Positions 1-8,451 of a stretch of 37,704 nucleotides of DNA are shown here, piece after piece. Numbering within the stretch: position 1 is the first letter of the stretch; each line of letters opens with the position of its first letter. The stretch is from a virus. Made by a program: the position numbers and the translations under genes. Under the pieces are notes generated by a model, which was not told the origin of the DNA, did not search any database, and worked only from the letters and a program-made list of their open reading frames with translations. The DNA is taken from positions 1 to 37,704 of IMG/VR virus record IMGVR_UViG_3300042294_001905; one strand, given 5' to 3'.

Positions 1-415
1 TCTCACATCACCCCGCCAGGTTGGAACATCACGTTGGCCGACAGGAACGAGGTGCCCGGCAGGCCCTGCATGGCCAGCCGCAGCGAGCCGTAGTAGCCCA
101 GGCCGCTCAGGCCGGCCCAGGCCTCGTAGTTGTTGGCGGCCGTCCAGGTGGCCGTGCCCCACACCCCGGTGCCCCACAGCGAGGCGCCCGCGCCGGTGAA
201 GATGGGCGTGTTGGCCGCCGCGTTGAAGGTGTACTGGGTGTTGATCGACACCTGCACCGAGGGCGCAGCCTGACCGTAGAAGATGGGCCGCGTCATCTGG
301 AACTGCTTCAGGGCCGCCGGCGAGCCGAAGGCGTTGAAGGCGCACTGCGCCTCGCCCACCACGTAGCTGCCGCCGCTGCCGGCAGACGATGCGCCGTCGA
401 CCTGGCCGTACAGAC
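1..415. repeat. Terminal near-repeat, left copy
   Basis: This segment matches 37290-37704 base for base without gaps. The first 100 bases are identical and about 17 substitutions are scattered over the rest (about 96% identity). Both copies cover the 3' end of the nozzle gene and its junction with the next gene. Most differences are synonymous. The simplest reading is a circular or terminally redundant genome whose contig ends come from two co-existing variants. Confidence 0.9.
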
Positions 416-1616
416 CGCGCGCCACCTTGCCGTCGAGCTTGCCGAACCACAGCTGCCCGGCCACCATGGCCGCGCTGCGGATGGGCATGCCCTCGAAGTC
501 GCACCAGGCGCCGGTGGTGACGTTCATCGCGAACTGCCGATAGATGCCGCTGTCCACCGGCAGGCTGATCAGCAGCACCTCGCTGCTGGGCACCGACACC
601 ACGTTCCAGAACTTCTCGCCGCGCAGGCGCTGCACCAGCGGCGCGAACACGCTCTGGATCTTGGCCGCCGGGCCGGTGTTCTGCGCGTCCACGCTGAACT
701 GCCCGGTGAACACGCGCGACATCGGCACCAGGCCGAGCTCGCTGACGATCATCACGTCGCCGCCGAGCTGCGTGAAGTAGCTGCCGAACAGCGGCACCGG
801 GCCCACGTACCACATGCCCTTCAGGCCGAAGGTGTTGACGCTGCTGGGGTCGGTGCCCTCCCACACACTGACGTCGCCCTGCGTGCCGATCACCACCAGG
901 TAGTCGTCGACGCTGATGCCGGCGTCGTTGGTCCAGTTGGTCAGGGCCGAGACGTAGCCGCCGTTGCGCAGCGTGCTGCCCATCGGGAAGGCCGACACCG
1001 CGCCCGTGATCGCGTCCACGGCCTGGATGTAGTAGACCTGCGGGTCGTTCTCGCAGGTGAACCAGACGCGGCGCTTCCACACGCCCACCGTGCGCACGTT
1101 GGAAGGCAGGCCGGTGGTCGTTGAGGTGCGGTTGACCCAGCCGCTGGCGGTGCTGTAGGTCCAGTAGCCCGCGCCTGGCGAGACAGCCAGCAGAAAGGTG
1201 TCGGCCGCGGTGCTGTACTGCGTGGTCCACCAGATGTTGGCCGTGCTGCCGGTGGTGGACGCCGACAGCACCGGCGTGCCGCCCAGCGTCACGTCGTAGA
1301 TGTTGCCGTTGGCGGCCATGAAGACCTTGTTGTTGGCCGCGGCCGGCGCCACGTAGCCGAACACCGACTCGGCCGACTGCGCCACCCCGGCCACCGTGAC
1401 CGCGTCGCTGAACTCCTGCCAGCCGCGGCGCAGCTCCACGCCCTGCTGGCGCGGGATCAGGTTGCGCAGCACCAGCGCGTCGCGCGGGTCCATCGAGCTG
1501 ATGGGGTCGCGGTAGTTCAGGCCGCCCACCGGCGCCGGGATCATGGCCGAGGCCGACACCCGAGCCGCCGCCGCGCGCCGAGGGGTTCTGATGGGCGCGA
1601 GCGGCACCAGCGGCAC
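3..1616 (-). CDS. Tail nozzle/hub protein (P22 gp10/SU10 nozzle-like)
   Basis: Predicted structural protein of 537 aa. It is beta-rich throughout, with repeated short strands ending in aromatic or Gly-rich turns, as expected of the propeller-like nozzle or DNA-stabilisation proteins below podovirus portals. It starts with GTG one base after the adaptor stop codon (TGACGTG). A second possible start is Met25, just before the conserved-looking PVGGLNYRDPI segment. It follows the adaptor in the order capsid, decoration, 205-aa protein, adaptor, nozzle, which fits head-tail connector assembly. The stop lies at the left window edge, and its 3' 413 bases recur at the right end. Function rests on order and fold-like composition, not on a catalytic motif. 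Confidence 0.62.
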   Translation of the reverse strand: MPLVPLAPIRTPRRAAAARVSASAMIPAPVGGLNYRDPISSMDPRDALVLRNLIPRQQGVELRRGWQEFSDAVTVAGVAQSAESVFGYVAPAAANNKVFMAANGNIYDVTLGGTPVLSASTTGSTANIWWTTQYSTAADTFLLAVSPGAGYWTYSTASGWVNRTSTTTGLPSNVRTVGVWKRRVWFTCENDPQVYYIQAVDAITGAVSAFPMGSTLRNGGYVSALTNWTNDAGISVDDYLVVIGTQGDVSVWEGTDPSSVNTFGLKGMWYVGPVPLFGSYFTQLGGDVMIVSELGLVPMSRVFTGQFSVDAQNTGPAAKIQSVFAPLVQRLRGEKFWNVVSVPSSEVLLISLPVDSGIYRQFAMNVTTGAWCDFEGMPIRSAAMVAGQLWFGKLDGKVARGLYGQVDGASSAGSGGSYVVGEAQCAFNAFGSPAALKQFQMTRPIFYGQAAPSVQVSINTQYTFNAAANTPIFTGAGASLWGTGVWGTATWTAANNYEAWAGLSGLGYYGSLRLAMQGLPGTSFLSANVMFQPGGVM

Positions 1617-1617
1617 G

Positions 1618-2379
1618 TCAGCTCCCGACCACCCCGGCGTAGCCGGTGTCAGGGGTGTTGATCAGCGGCTGGATGTAGGGCAGCCGGAAGTCGCGCGCCA
1701 TGCTCAGCACGGTGGCGCCCTTCTCCATGCCGCGGCGGTTGTCGAAGGCCATCTGGAAGTCGCGCATCGCTGCGGAGCTGTCCAAGCCCTTCATCTCGAG
1801 CCACTTCACGCGGGTGTACAGCGTGGTCAGGGTCGGGTCCAGCAGCACGGTGTCGCCGTTCTTCTGCACCCGGTTCTTCTCCAGGTCGGCGTTGTCCGCG
1901 TCGCGGACCCAGGCCTGACTGAGGTAGAAGAACTTCATGTTCTGGGCCGACACGGGCGGCGCCAGCACGTACAGACGGTTGCCGCGCACCTGCCAGTAGA
2001 ACGACAGCGTTGGCAGCGTGGTGCGGATCAGCAGCTGCTGCCACATCTGGGGCGACACCGGGCCCAGGCTGGGCAGCTGGTTGGTCGCGTTCCAGTTGGT
2101 CTGGTCGATCCAGTCGTAGAAGTCGTCGGGCAGCGTGAAGGCCTTCTCGCGCTGCCCGGGCGTGTCAGCCGAGATGCTGATCGTGAAGGTCTTGATCAGC
2201 TCCTGCCAGTCGTACATGGACAGCAGCTCGACGCCGGCCATGTTGACGGCCTGCACCATCTGCTGCACGGCCGGGTCGGTGCTGCCGGCCGGGTCAGACG
2301 GCACGGGGAAGGCCACCATCGAGCACACATTGCCGACGATCGCCGACAGGGTGCTCTCGTTGACTGCGCTGAAGGCCAC
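1618..2379 (-). CDS. Head-to-tail adaptor protein (SU10/P22 gp4-like)
   Basis: Likely connector protein of 253 aa that would bind under the portal and receive the nozzle. The N-terminal half is helical and has the pattern typical of phage adaptors: a helix ending in SMYDWQELIK, then a short beta module with TLPDDFYDWIDQTNW. The C-terminal half contains a long helix (LYTRVKWLEMKGL and onward) typical of the family. The start is GTG, supported by AAGGAG seven bases upstream. It lies one base from the nozzle start and 19 bases after the preceding 205-aa gene. The SU10-type adaptor assignment comes from sequence pattern and position. Confidence 0.65.
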   Translation of the reverse strand: MAFSAVNESTLSAIVGNVCSMVAFPVPSDPAGSTDPAVQQMVQAVNMAGVELLSMYDWQELIKTFTISISADTPGQREKAFTLPDDFYDWIDQTNWNATNQLPSLGPVSPQMWQQLLIRTTLPTLSFYWQVRGNRLYVLAPPVSAQNMKFFYLSQAWVRDADNADLEKNRVQKNGDTVLLDPTLTTLYTRVKWLEMKGLDSSAAMRDFQMAFDNRRGMEKGATVLSMARDFRLPYIQPLINTPDTGYAGVVGS

Positions 2380-2398
2380 CCGTGCGCTCCTTGCTGCG

Positions 2399-3016
2399 TC
2401 AGGCCGCGGCCGGCTCGGCCGTCAGCGCGCGCTTGCCCGTGGTGGCCTTGGCCACCTGGGCCTGCAGCGCCTCGAGCATCGTCGTCAGGTTCTCGATCTG
2501 CTCGTCGCGCTTGGCCAGCTCGGTGTTCAGGCGCTCCACCGGCGCGTTGCCCGCGGCCGCCTCCAGCCAGGCCTTGGCGCGCGCCTTGTCGGCCTGGAAG
2601 GACATGAACTTCTGCCCCAGGCCGTCGGCCGCGCCGGCCAGCTGCTCCACCGTCTTGACGTTGAAGTAGGCGTACTCGGCCACCTTGCCGGGCGTCATCG
2701 TCGGCATGGCCGACAGGGGCGTGCCCGTCACGGCCTCGGCCTGGCCGGCCTTCCACTTGGCGTAGCGGTCGGCGAAGCGCTGCGCGTAGATGGCGTCCAC
2801 CGGCGCGTCGATGACGGTCGACTTGTCACCCGGCACGCGGATGATGACGTGGTCGATCTCGTCGTAGACGGCGCGGCCGGCCTCGCGGCTCTTGTGCTGG
2901 TTCAGCATGGGCACGCGGTGGAACTCGACGTGCAGGCGCGCGTCCTCGGCGTAGCGCGCCGGGTCGGGCTGCGCCATCACGGGCGAAGAGAAGTCGATGG
3001 GGGTGGTGGGTTGCAT
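2399..3016 (-). CDS. Virion-module protein with C-terminal coiled coil
   Basis: Protein of 205 aa in the head module. An N-terminal segment (about residues 25-110) holds VYDEIDHVIIRVPGDKSTVIDAPV. This resembles a phage family found beside capsid genes, in which a 'PGDK' strand precedes a helix about feeding or replacing subunits; no enzymatic motif is visible. The last 60 residues form a heptad-rich helix (LNTELAKRDEQIENLTTML) that should be a coiled coil. ATG with an AAGGAG site ten bases upstream supports the start. It sits between the putative decoration protein and the adaptor. A structural or assembly role is inferred from context only. Confidence 0.5.
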   Translation of the reverse strand: MQPTTPIDFSSPVMAQPDPARYAEDARLHVEFHRVPMLNQHKSREAGRAVYDEIDHVIIRVPGDKSTVIDAPVDAIYAQRFADRYAKWKAGQAEAVTGTPLSAMPTMTPGKVAEYAYFNVKTVEQLAGAADGLGQKFMSFQADKARAKAWLEAAAGNAPVERLNTELAKRDEQIENLTTMLEALQAQVAKATTGKRALTAEPAAA

Positions 3017-3046
3017 GGTTGGTTCTCCTTCTTCTGAGGGGGGTGC

Positions 3047-3553
3047 TTACAGCGTCGCGCCGACGGTCGGGTAGCTGAAGATGGCGTCGGCATTGGTGGC
3101 CGCCGCCACGCCGGTGGCAGTGCCGAGCACCAGGCCAACGATCGCCTCGGAGCCGCCCGTGGCGTCGTCGTCCAGCGCGCCGTCGGTGGCGGTGCTGTTC
3201 AGGCGCGTGCCCTTGGCGGCGCTGGCCAGCGTGCGGCACGAGCCCTTGCCGTAGATCTGGAACCAGCCGTACTGGTTGTCGGCCAGCGCGGCCTGGGCGG
3301 CGCCCACGCGCGAGCCGTGGCCCGATGCGCCCGGGGCGGTGGTGGTCACCGATGCCATCGCGAAATCGAAGCCGGTGGCCTCGACGCAGATGTAGCCGGC
3401 GCCCGTGATCGCGCCGTTGGCGCGGCCGTAGACGAACTCCTGGTAGCCGTTGGTCGGGTCGTCATACCCGCCGACGGTGCCCAGACGGAATTGCGGCACC
3501 GCGGTGGCCGCCGTGACATCGTCCCTGCCGATGCCGATCACTGCTTGTCCCAT
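3047..3553 (-). CDS. Putative capsid decoration / head structural protein
   Basis: Protein of 168 aa, Gly/Ala/Thr-rich and predicted mostly beta, directly downstream of the major capsid gene. Small capsid-stabilising proteins are commonly encoded there. Visible segments include FRLGTVGGYDDPTNGYQEFVYGRA near the N terminus (quoted in part here) and a central QYGWFQIYGKG strand, a pattern recurrent in phage head proteins of unknown structure. There is no signal peptide or membrane segment. The start is ATG with AAGGAG 9-10 bases upstream. A terminator-like hairpin separates it from the capsid gene, so its expression may be lower than that of the capsid. Decoration is inferred from position. Confidence 0.5.
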   Translation of the reverse strand: MGQAVIGIGRDDVTAATAVPQFRLGTVGGYDDPTNGYQEFVYGRANGAITGAGYICVEATGFDFAMASVTTTAPGASGHGSRVGAAQAALADNQYGWFQIYGKGSCRTLASAAKGTRLNSTATDGALDDDATGGSEAIVGLVLGTATGVAAATNADAIFSYPTVGATL

Positions 3554-3583
3554 GACTCACACTCCTTGAACTGTTCAGATGCG

Positions 3584-3619
3584 AAAAAGCCCCCCGGGAG
3601 GGTCACCCCACCCGAGGGG
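3584..3619 (-). terminator. Intrinsic terminator after the capsid gene
   Basis: Read on the minus strand, CCCCTCGGG pairs with CCCGGGGGG (nine pairs, one G-U) around a 12-base loop, followed by C and five T. It lies 30 bases after the major capsid stop and 31 bases before the next gene. It probably gives partial termination, since genes resume on the same strand. Confidence 0.65.
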
Positions 3620-3649
3620 AAGGGCGACCCACCACAGGCCCACCGAAAC

Positions 3650-4624
3650 TCAGGCCACCATGCGGCCCTGGAACTGCGCGCCGTTGCTCGTCAGGTTGCC
3701 GGCCCAGGCGAGGATCTGCACCTCGGCGTCCTGGTTGATGGCGTACCGGCGATTCGGCGACAGCGGCACCATGTTGCGGCTGGCGTGCGGGCGCCACTTG
3801 AGGTACTTGCTGTTCAAGAAAAACCCGGTGTTCTGCGGGCAGAACCCGCCGATGCCGCCGTCGAGCACCACGTCCGCGTCCATGAACTTGATGGACGGGA
3901 AGCCCAGGTTCGCCGCCTCGGGCGACGTGAAGCGCTGCACAGCTTGCAGGCTGGCCATGTAGAACGACCAGTAGTTGCTGTCGAACACGATCAGGTCGGG
4001 GCGGTCGTTGCCACGCACCGTCTGCGACCAGAGGTTGTTCATGCAGCTCTGGATGTTGGCCGCCGAGGCCGCGCCGCCGGTGAAGGTGGACACGTCCAGC
4101 AGCTTGCTCTGCCAGAACGACCAGGTGGCACGGTCGATGCCGCCGTAGGTGCCGGTGGCCGGGTTGGTGGGCACTGCGGCGCCCAGGCCCGTGACCTCCT
4201 TGCCGCCCGAGCCGGTGCCGTCGCTGTAGATCGACTGCGCCAGCTTGTTGACCATGGTGGCCTCGGCCACGTTCAGCCGCGCCTCCATCAGGTCGATGAA
4301 GGCCTCCTTGCCGTTGTTCTGCAGCATCTCCAGGCCGCTCATCACCACCGGCACGGCGAACTGCTTGATGTCGAACTGGGCGGCGCTGATGACGTCCTGC
4401 GCGGCCACCGGCAGCAGGTCGTAGCCCGAGTAGAAGCCGGCGTTGCCGTTCTCGGCAAAGCTCAGCTCCTCCAGGATGACGTTGCCGCCGCTGATGGTCT
4501 TGATGTTGCCGCGCTGGTTCAGGCGCGACAGCAGGGCGTTGTTCTTGGTGACGTTGTCGGCAATCTGCCGAGAACGGTTCTGGATCGTCGTCGCGATGAT
4601 GTCGCTGACGTTGGGGAAAGACAT
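3650..4624 (-). CDS. Major capsid protein (HK97-fold type)
   Basis: Protein of 324 aa, the expected size of a podovirus major capsid protein without a delta domain. It directly follows the scaffold gene. An N-terminal helical arm (SFPNVSDIIATTIQNRSRQI) is followed by an E-loop-like region. Then comes a helix-rich P-domain segment (MLQNNGKEAFIDLMEARLNVAEATMVNKLA; central residues about 120-150), and the A-domain strands DRPDLIVFDSNYWSFY and FMDADVVLDGGIGGFCP. The end, SPNRRYAINQDAEVQILAWAGNL, is typical of capsid proteins that finish in a beta strand. An AGGAG site lies upstream of ATG. No protease gene is adjacent, so maturation cleavage is not indicated. Confidence 0.85.
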   Translation of the reverse strand: MSFPNVSDIIATTIQNRSRQIADNVTKNNALLSRLNQRGNIKTISGGNVILEELSFAENGNAGFYSGYDLLPVAAQDVISAAQFDIKQFAVPVVMSGLEMLQNNGKEAFIDLMEARLNVAEATMVNKLAQSIYSDGTGSGGKEVTGLGAAVPTNPATGTYGGIDRATWSFWQSKLLDVSTFTGGAASAANIQSCMNNLWSQTVRGNDRPDLIVFDSNYWSFYMASLQAVQRFTSPEAANLGFPSIKFMDADVVLDGGIGGFCPQNTGFFLNSKYLKWRPHASRNMVPLSPNRRYAINQDAEVQILAWAGNLTSNGAQFQGRMVA

Positions 4625-4801
4625 GATGAACTCCTCATCTGAGTTGGGTGTAGCCAGTCAGATGCGCCTCGCGCGAACCGGGTCAGTCCGTCTGTGTCGC
4701 GAAGGTGGGACGCCGGGCGGCGTCTCCTCGGAGCTCGCGGTGGCTGGGGTGCTCGAGCACACCAGGCGCGGTCGAAACCGCACCACGGTGTGATTGTCGC
4801 A
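4625..4801. other. Intergenic region between scaffold and capsid
   Basis: Gap of 177 bases, the longest inside the head module. It holds a GACGCC-GGGC-GGCGTC hairpin (about 4709-4724), a 12-base palindrome GTGCTCGAGCAC (about 4748-4759) and a GCGGT-CGAA-ACCGC hairpin. No convincing sigma70 promoter was seen. These structures could act as RNA processing or expression-tuning sites that let capsid outnumber scaffold. That role is inference. Confidence 0.4.
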
Positions 4802-5971
4802 TCAGCGAGAGGTCTGGGCAATCGCCGCTTCGATCGCGCTGCGCACGTCGGTGGGGTCTTGGCGCATCGCACCGGCCGGCGCGGCGCCGGTGACGCTGAC
4901 GGCCGCGGCCCGCGCGCGCTGCGCGGCCTGGGCCTGCTGCTGCGAGCCGGTGTTGCGCGCGCGGGCCTGCAGCACGGCGCGCACGCGGTCGTTGACCAGG
5001 CAGGCGCGCTGGTAGGCGTCCTGCAGCGTCAGGGCCTGGCCGCGGCGGTGCGCCACCTCCATGATGTCGGCCATCTCCTGGCGCACGTCCTCGCCGAACT
5101 CGGCCTGGTCCAGGAACTGCCCCACCTCGTCGTTGGCCTGCGTGACGACGCGCTCCTGCTGCGCCTGCTGCGCGGCCTGGAACTGCTGCAGCATGCCCTG
5201 CAGCGGCGCCAAACGCTGGTTCAGCGCCTGCTCCAGCGCCGCCTGCTGCGGGTCAGCCTTGGGCGCCTGGCCGGCCAGGGACTGGTCCAGCAGCTCGAGG
5301 AACTGCTGCCCGAAGCGCCCGGTGCCGAACTGCTGCACGATGCCGGCCATCATCTGCGCCAGCTCGGGCGCGGTGCCGGTGCGCAGCTTGGCCGCGGTCG
5401 ACATCATGTTGTCGATGGCCTGCATCGGGTTGCTGCCCTCGGCCCGGATGAAGGCCTCGTAGGGCTGGATCGTGCGCATGACCGCGTCGTAGCCCTTGCG
5501 CGCCTCGGCCGACTCCTGCAGCGTGCGCTGCACCTCGACCTCGCGGCGGTGGATCTCGGCACGCACCGGCTCGGGCAGCTGGCCCCAGTGCTCGCGCACG
5601 TCGGGCCGCCAGGCCTGCGGGGCGCGCTCGCCGGCCTGGCGCGGGCCGGCCTTGGGCCCGGGCTGGATCGGCTCGGTGGGCAGAGGCTGCTGCTGCCCGG
5701 GCTGCGCCGCAGGCGGCTGCTGCGCGGTGGCGTCGGCCGGCGCGGCCGCATCGGCCTGGCGCGGCTTGAAGCGCCCGAACTCGTCGCGCTCGCGCCCGCC
5801 GCCGGCCTGGCCCTCGGCCAGCGCGTCCAGATCCTGCCCGCCGGCAGCAGGCGCGTCGCCGGCCGGGGCAGAGGCAGGCTCAGGCGCCGGGGCGGCGCTG
5901 GTCTGGGGGGTGGGTTCGTCGATCGCGGCCTCGAGGGCCTCGCGGATGCTGCTGGTGGTGGGGTCGCTCAT
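4802..5971 (-). CDS. Scaffolding protein
   Basis: Protein of 389 aa immediately upstream of the capsid gene, the canonical scaffold position. The N terminus is acidic and disordered, rich in Ala/Pro/Gly/Gln. It carries RDEFGRFKP at about residue 80, a motif common in phage scaffold and head-assembly proteins. From about residue 125 onward it is strongly helical with many Gln and Glu (for example VEVQRTLQESAEARKGYDAV and LQQFQAAQQAQQERVV), consistent with an elongated coiled-coil assembly chaperone. It starts at ATG directly after the stop of the 108-aa gene (TGAATG). No protease motif is visible. Confidence 0.72.
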   Translation of the reverse strand: MSDPTTSSIREALEAAIDEPTPQTSAAPAPEPASAPAGDAPAAGGQDLDALAEGQAGGGRERDEFGRFKPRQADAAAPADATAQQPPAAQPGQQQPLPTEPIQPGPKAGPRQAGERAPQAWRPDVREHWGQLPEPVRAEIHRREVEVQRTLQESAEARKGYDAVMRTIQPYEAFIRAEGSNPMQAIDNMMSTAAKLRTGTAPELAQMMAGIVQQFGTGRFGQQFLELLDQSLAGQAPKADPQQAALEQALNQRLAPLQGMLQQFQAAQQAQQERVVTQANDEVGQFLDQAEFGEDVRQEMADIMEVAHRRGQALTLQDAYQRACLVNDRVRAVLQARARNTGSQQQAQAAQRARAAAVSVTGAAPAGAMRQDPTDVRSAIEAAIAQTSR

Positions 5972-6298
5972 TCATCGCCTTCTGCTGACGTCGTGAATGG
6001 CCCGTGCGACGTCTTCGCGCCGGATCGAGCCGCCTGCGCGGAAGTAGGCCTCCCGCTGTGCCTGGGCTCGCGCCCAGGTGTCCTTGTAGTCGTCGGCCAG
6101 GGTCAGGCCGCGCGCCGCCATGTACTCGCGGTGCTTGGTGCGCGTGCTGATGTCGGTGCCGTCGGTGGCGCGCGCGCCGTCGTAGTGCCTGTCGCCCCAC
6201 AGCACGCCCGCGTCGTTGGGCAGCGGAGCCCGGTAGTCCTGGCTGACTTCGATCAGCTCGCCGGTGTGGCGGTCCTGGATGTAGCGGCGGCGGGTCAT
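5972..6298 (-). CDS. Small head-module protein
   Basis: Protein of 108 aa, basic at the N terminus (MTRRRYIQDRHTGELIEV). It has the pattern 'DISTRTKHREYMAARGLTLADDYKD' around residues 50-75 (written here only as a pattern). Many phage small proteins next to scaffold or capsid genes carry a comparable 'ISSR..HREHL...G' segment. Function is unknown. It begins within the stop of the preceding gene (ATGA overlap) and its stop abuts the scaffold start, so it is probably translationally coupled to both. The longer upstream open frame was rejected because it lies entirely inside the 489-aa gene. Confidence 0.55.
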   Translation of the reverse strand: MTRRRYIQDRHTGELIEVSQDYRAPLPNDAGVLWGDRHYDGARATDGTDISTRTKHREYMAARGLTLADDYKDTWARAQAQREAYFRAGGSIRREDVARAIHDVSRRR

Positions 6299-7764
6299 CG
6301 GGCGGCCTCTTCCTCTTCTTCCTGCTTGCGGTTGCGCAGCGCCGCCACCGTGGCGGCAGTGCCCAGGCCGGCAGCGGCCAGGCCTGCGGCCAGGGTGGGG
6401 TCGATCTTGCCGGCGTGCGCCTTGCCCAGCAGCACGCGGTCGCGCATCGTCTCTGGCGAGACGCCCTCGCGCCTTGCGGCTTTCTCGATCTGTTGCGCCA
6501 ACAGCTCCAACTTGGGCGCGCCGACAGGCGTATCCACGCCGGTTTGCCGCGCGAACGTGCCCCACGCCAGCGCTTGGGCAGGCACCGACTCCAGGCCCAC
6601 CTTGCCGGCGATGCGGTTGCGCCACCACGGCCCGAGCTGCGACATCTCGGGGTTGCTGACGCTGGCCGCGTAGGCCTGGTTGGTGCGCGTGTCAGCCAGC
6701 CCGACCGCGCGCGACCAGTGCGCGTCGCCCACGGGCATGGCCGTCTGGAAACCCGTCTCGGGCACGCCGCTGGCCTGGATGTACATCGGCACCTTGGGCG
6801 ACGTCATGTCGACCTGGCCCGTGTTGACGTACTTCTGCATCGGGATCGCCTGCGCCGTGCGGTGATACGGGTGCCCCATGATGGCCTGCATGTCAGCCGG
6901 CGAAGACCCGAACCGGGCCTGCTGCGGCACGCCCGCGTAGCGCACGAAGTCGTCGAACCGGCCCTCGTTGGCCAGCCAGTTGGCGGCCGTGCCGCGGTTG
7001 AACTCGGTCAGCACGTCGCTGCCGGGCGAGGCCATGCCGCTGAAGGTGTTGAAGCGCTCGTAGCGCCGGATCGCCTCTTCCTCGCCCACCAGCGCCTTGA
7101 GCCGCTGAAAGGCCGGGTCCATGACGTACCAGCCCACCATGCCCTTGTACAGCTCGGGCTGCTTCTCGGCCTCTCCCAGCGCGTTGAGCAGGCGGTTCTC
7201 GTTGCGCCGGTTCATCACGGCTTCGGCCGCAGCGCTGCCCTTGGGGTTGGCTGCCGCGCCGGGCAGCCGGGGGGCGATGTTGCCCTGGCGGCTGCGGCTG
7301 ATCTCGTACAGGTCGTCGCGCGTGACGCCGAACAGCTGGCGCATGATCGGGTTCTCGGGCGCCACCATCTCGGCCGCCTCGCGCGCGATCTCGTCGGGGC
7401 GCTTGTAGATGCCCGGGTAGGCCACGCGCTGCGGGTTGTCGACCGTCTGCTTGACCTTGGGCGCGCGCAGCGCCTTGACCGTCTCTTCCACGGCCTGCTC
7501 GCCCTTGCGCGCCTTGTTCGCCGCCTTGGCCACGCCGCCCACCACCGGGATCGCCGCCAGGCTGGACAGGCCCATGCCCAGCGCGTCGCCCTCGCGGCGG
7601 GCACGTTCGAAGTCGCGCGCGGCCTGGGCCGTGCCGACCACCGGCACGAAGCCGGCGCCGATGTCGATCGCCGTGTCGCCCAGGTCGGCGTCCTCGGGCG
7701 TGTCGAGAGAGAAGAACCTGCGCGCGCGGGTGCGCAGCGCGTCGATCAAGGCCTGGGTGTCCAT
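6295..7764 (-). CDS. Large phage protein with pre-toxin-like N terminus, unknown function
   Basis: Protein of 489 aa. Residues about 30-85 carry VPVVGTAQAARDFERARREG and IPVVGGVAKAANKARKG, a paired 'PVVG' helical linker like those before toxin or effector domains in polymorphic toxins and large phage proteins. The middle and C-terminal parts (about 200-440) hold many conserved-looking aromatic motifs: FSGMASPGSDV, MGHPYHRTAQ, SGVPETGFQ, PVGDAHWSRAVGLADTR, GPWWRNRIA and TGVDTPVGAPKLELL. This is a recognisable phage/MGE family, possibly DUF7178, without an assigned activity. The HWSRAVGLADTR segment has His/Asp/Arg that could be catalytic. It ends with a Gly-rich helix and a run of Glu. It lies between a 222-aa unknown and the scaffold-proximal gene, so a virion-associated role is plausible. 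Confidence 0.5.
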   Translation of the reverse strand: MDTQALIDALRTRARRFFSLDTPEDADLGDTAIDIGAGFVPVVGTAQAARDFERARREGDALGMGLSSLAAIPVVGGVAKAANKARKGEQAVEETVKALRAPKVKQTVDNPQRVAYPGIYKRPDEIAREAAEMVAPENPIMRQLFGVTRDDLYEISRSRQGNIAPRLPGAAANPKGSAAAEAVMNRRNENRLLNALGEAEKQPELYKGMVGWYVMDPAFQRLKALVGEEEAIRRYERFNTFSGMASPGSDVLTEFNRGTAANWLANEGRFDDFVRYAGVPQQARFGSSPADMQAIMGHPYHRTAQAIPMQKYVNTGQVDMTSPKVPMYIQASGVPETGFQTAMPVGDAHWSRAVGLADTRTNQAYAASVSNPEMSQLGPWWRNRIAGKVGLESVPAQALAWGTFARQTGVDTPVGAPKLELLAQQIEKAARREGVSPETMRDRVLLGKAHAGKIDPTLAAGLAAAGLGTAATVAALRNRKQEEEEEAAR

Positions 7765-7782
7765 GCGCCTGGCTCGGAAGGG

Positions 7783-8451
7783 TCAGCGGGAAGGGATCAT
7801 CGTGTCGAGGTTGGCGTCCTGCTCGCGCAGCATGCGCGCGCGCGCCTCGGGGTGCAGGCGCAGCACGCGCGGCACGGCCTGCGGCACGGCCTGCGCTGCC
7901 TGCGCCGCGCCACGGCCAGACCGCAGCGCCGCGATCAGCGCGCGCGCCATCATGGGCGACGCCGGCACCACCGGCGCCAGCGCGTTCAGCGTGTTGCCCA
8001 GGTTGCGCTCGAGCTCGGTCATGCCCTCGGGCTCGCCGCCCGGGCCCGTCATGCCAGCCGCGGCCCCAGGGATCTGCCCTGCAGCCGCCACAGGCGCGGC
8101 AGCAGGCTGCGCAGCACCTGCACCCACCGGCGCGGCTGCAGGCGCTCCTGCGGCCCTCTGGGGCCCTTGCCGGCGCACCAGGCCGCGGTCGGCGTTGAGC
8201 AGGTCGCGCAGCGTCTTGTCGGCACCGAACTGGCGCTGGAAGTCGGCCAGCTCGGCCGCCGAGACGACCGCCCGGCCGCGCGCATCGACCGCCCGGTTGG
8301 GGTTGGGCCTGTAGACGCCCGCGGGCGCGCGGCGGTTCTCGATGGCGTACAGCTCGATGTCTTCCTGCCGCGCAGGGCGATTGCCGACGGCCGCGCGGCT
8401 CTTGGCGATCGCGGCCGCGGCCTCAAGCTCCCTGGCCATGTCTTCGTTCAT
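7783..8451 (-). CDS. Hypothetical phage protein (helical, Ala/Pro-rich linker)
   Basis: Protein of 222 aa. The N terminus is a charged helix (MNEDMARELEAAAAIAKSRAA). A middle portion reads AELADFQRQFGADKTLRDLLNADRG. A long Ala/Pro/Gly linker (about residues 95-130) then leads to a second helical region ending near the C terminus with RARMLREQDANLDTMIPSR. No known domain was recognised. ATG overlaps the previous stop as ATGA. A longer frame starting at 8670 was rejected because it lies over the upstream gene. The position upstream of the 489-aa and scaffold genes suggests a virion or assembly role, which is inference. Confidence 0.5.
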   Translation of the reverse strand: MNEDMARELEAAAAIAKSRAAVGNRPARQEDIELYAIENRRAPAGVYRPNPNRAVDARGRAVVSAAELADFQRQFGADKTLRDLLNADRGLVRRQGPQRAAGAPAAAPVGAGAAQPAAAPVAAAGQIPGAAAGMTGPGGEPEGMTELERNLGNTLNALAPVVPASPMMARALIAALRSGRGAAQAAQAVPQAVPRVLRLHPEARARMLREQDANLDTMIPSR

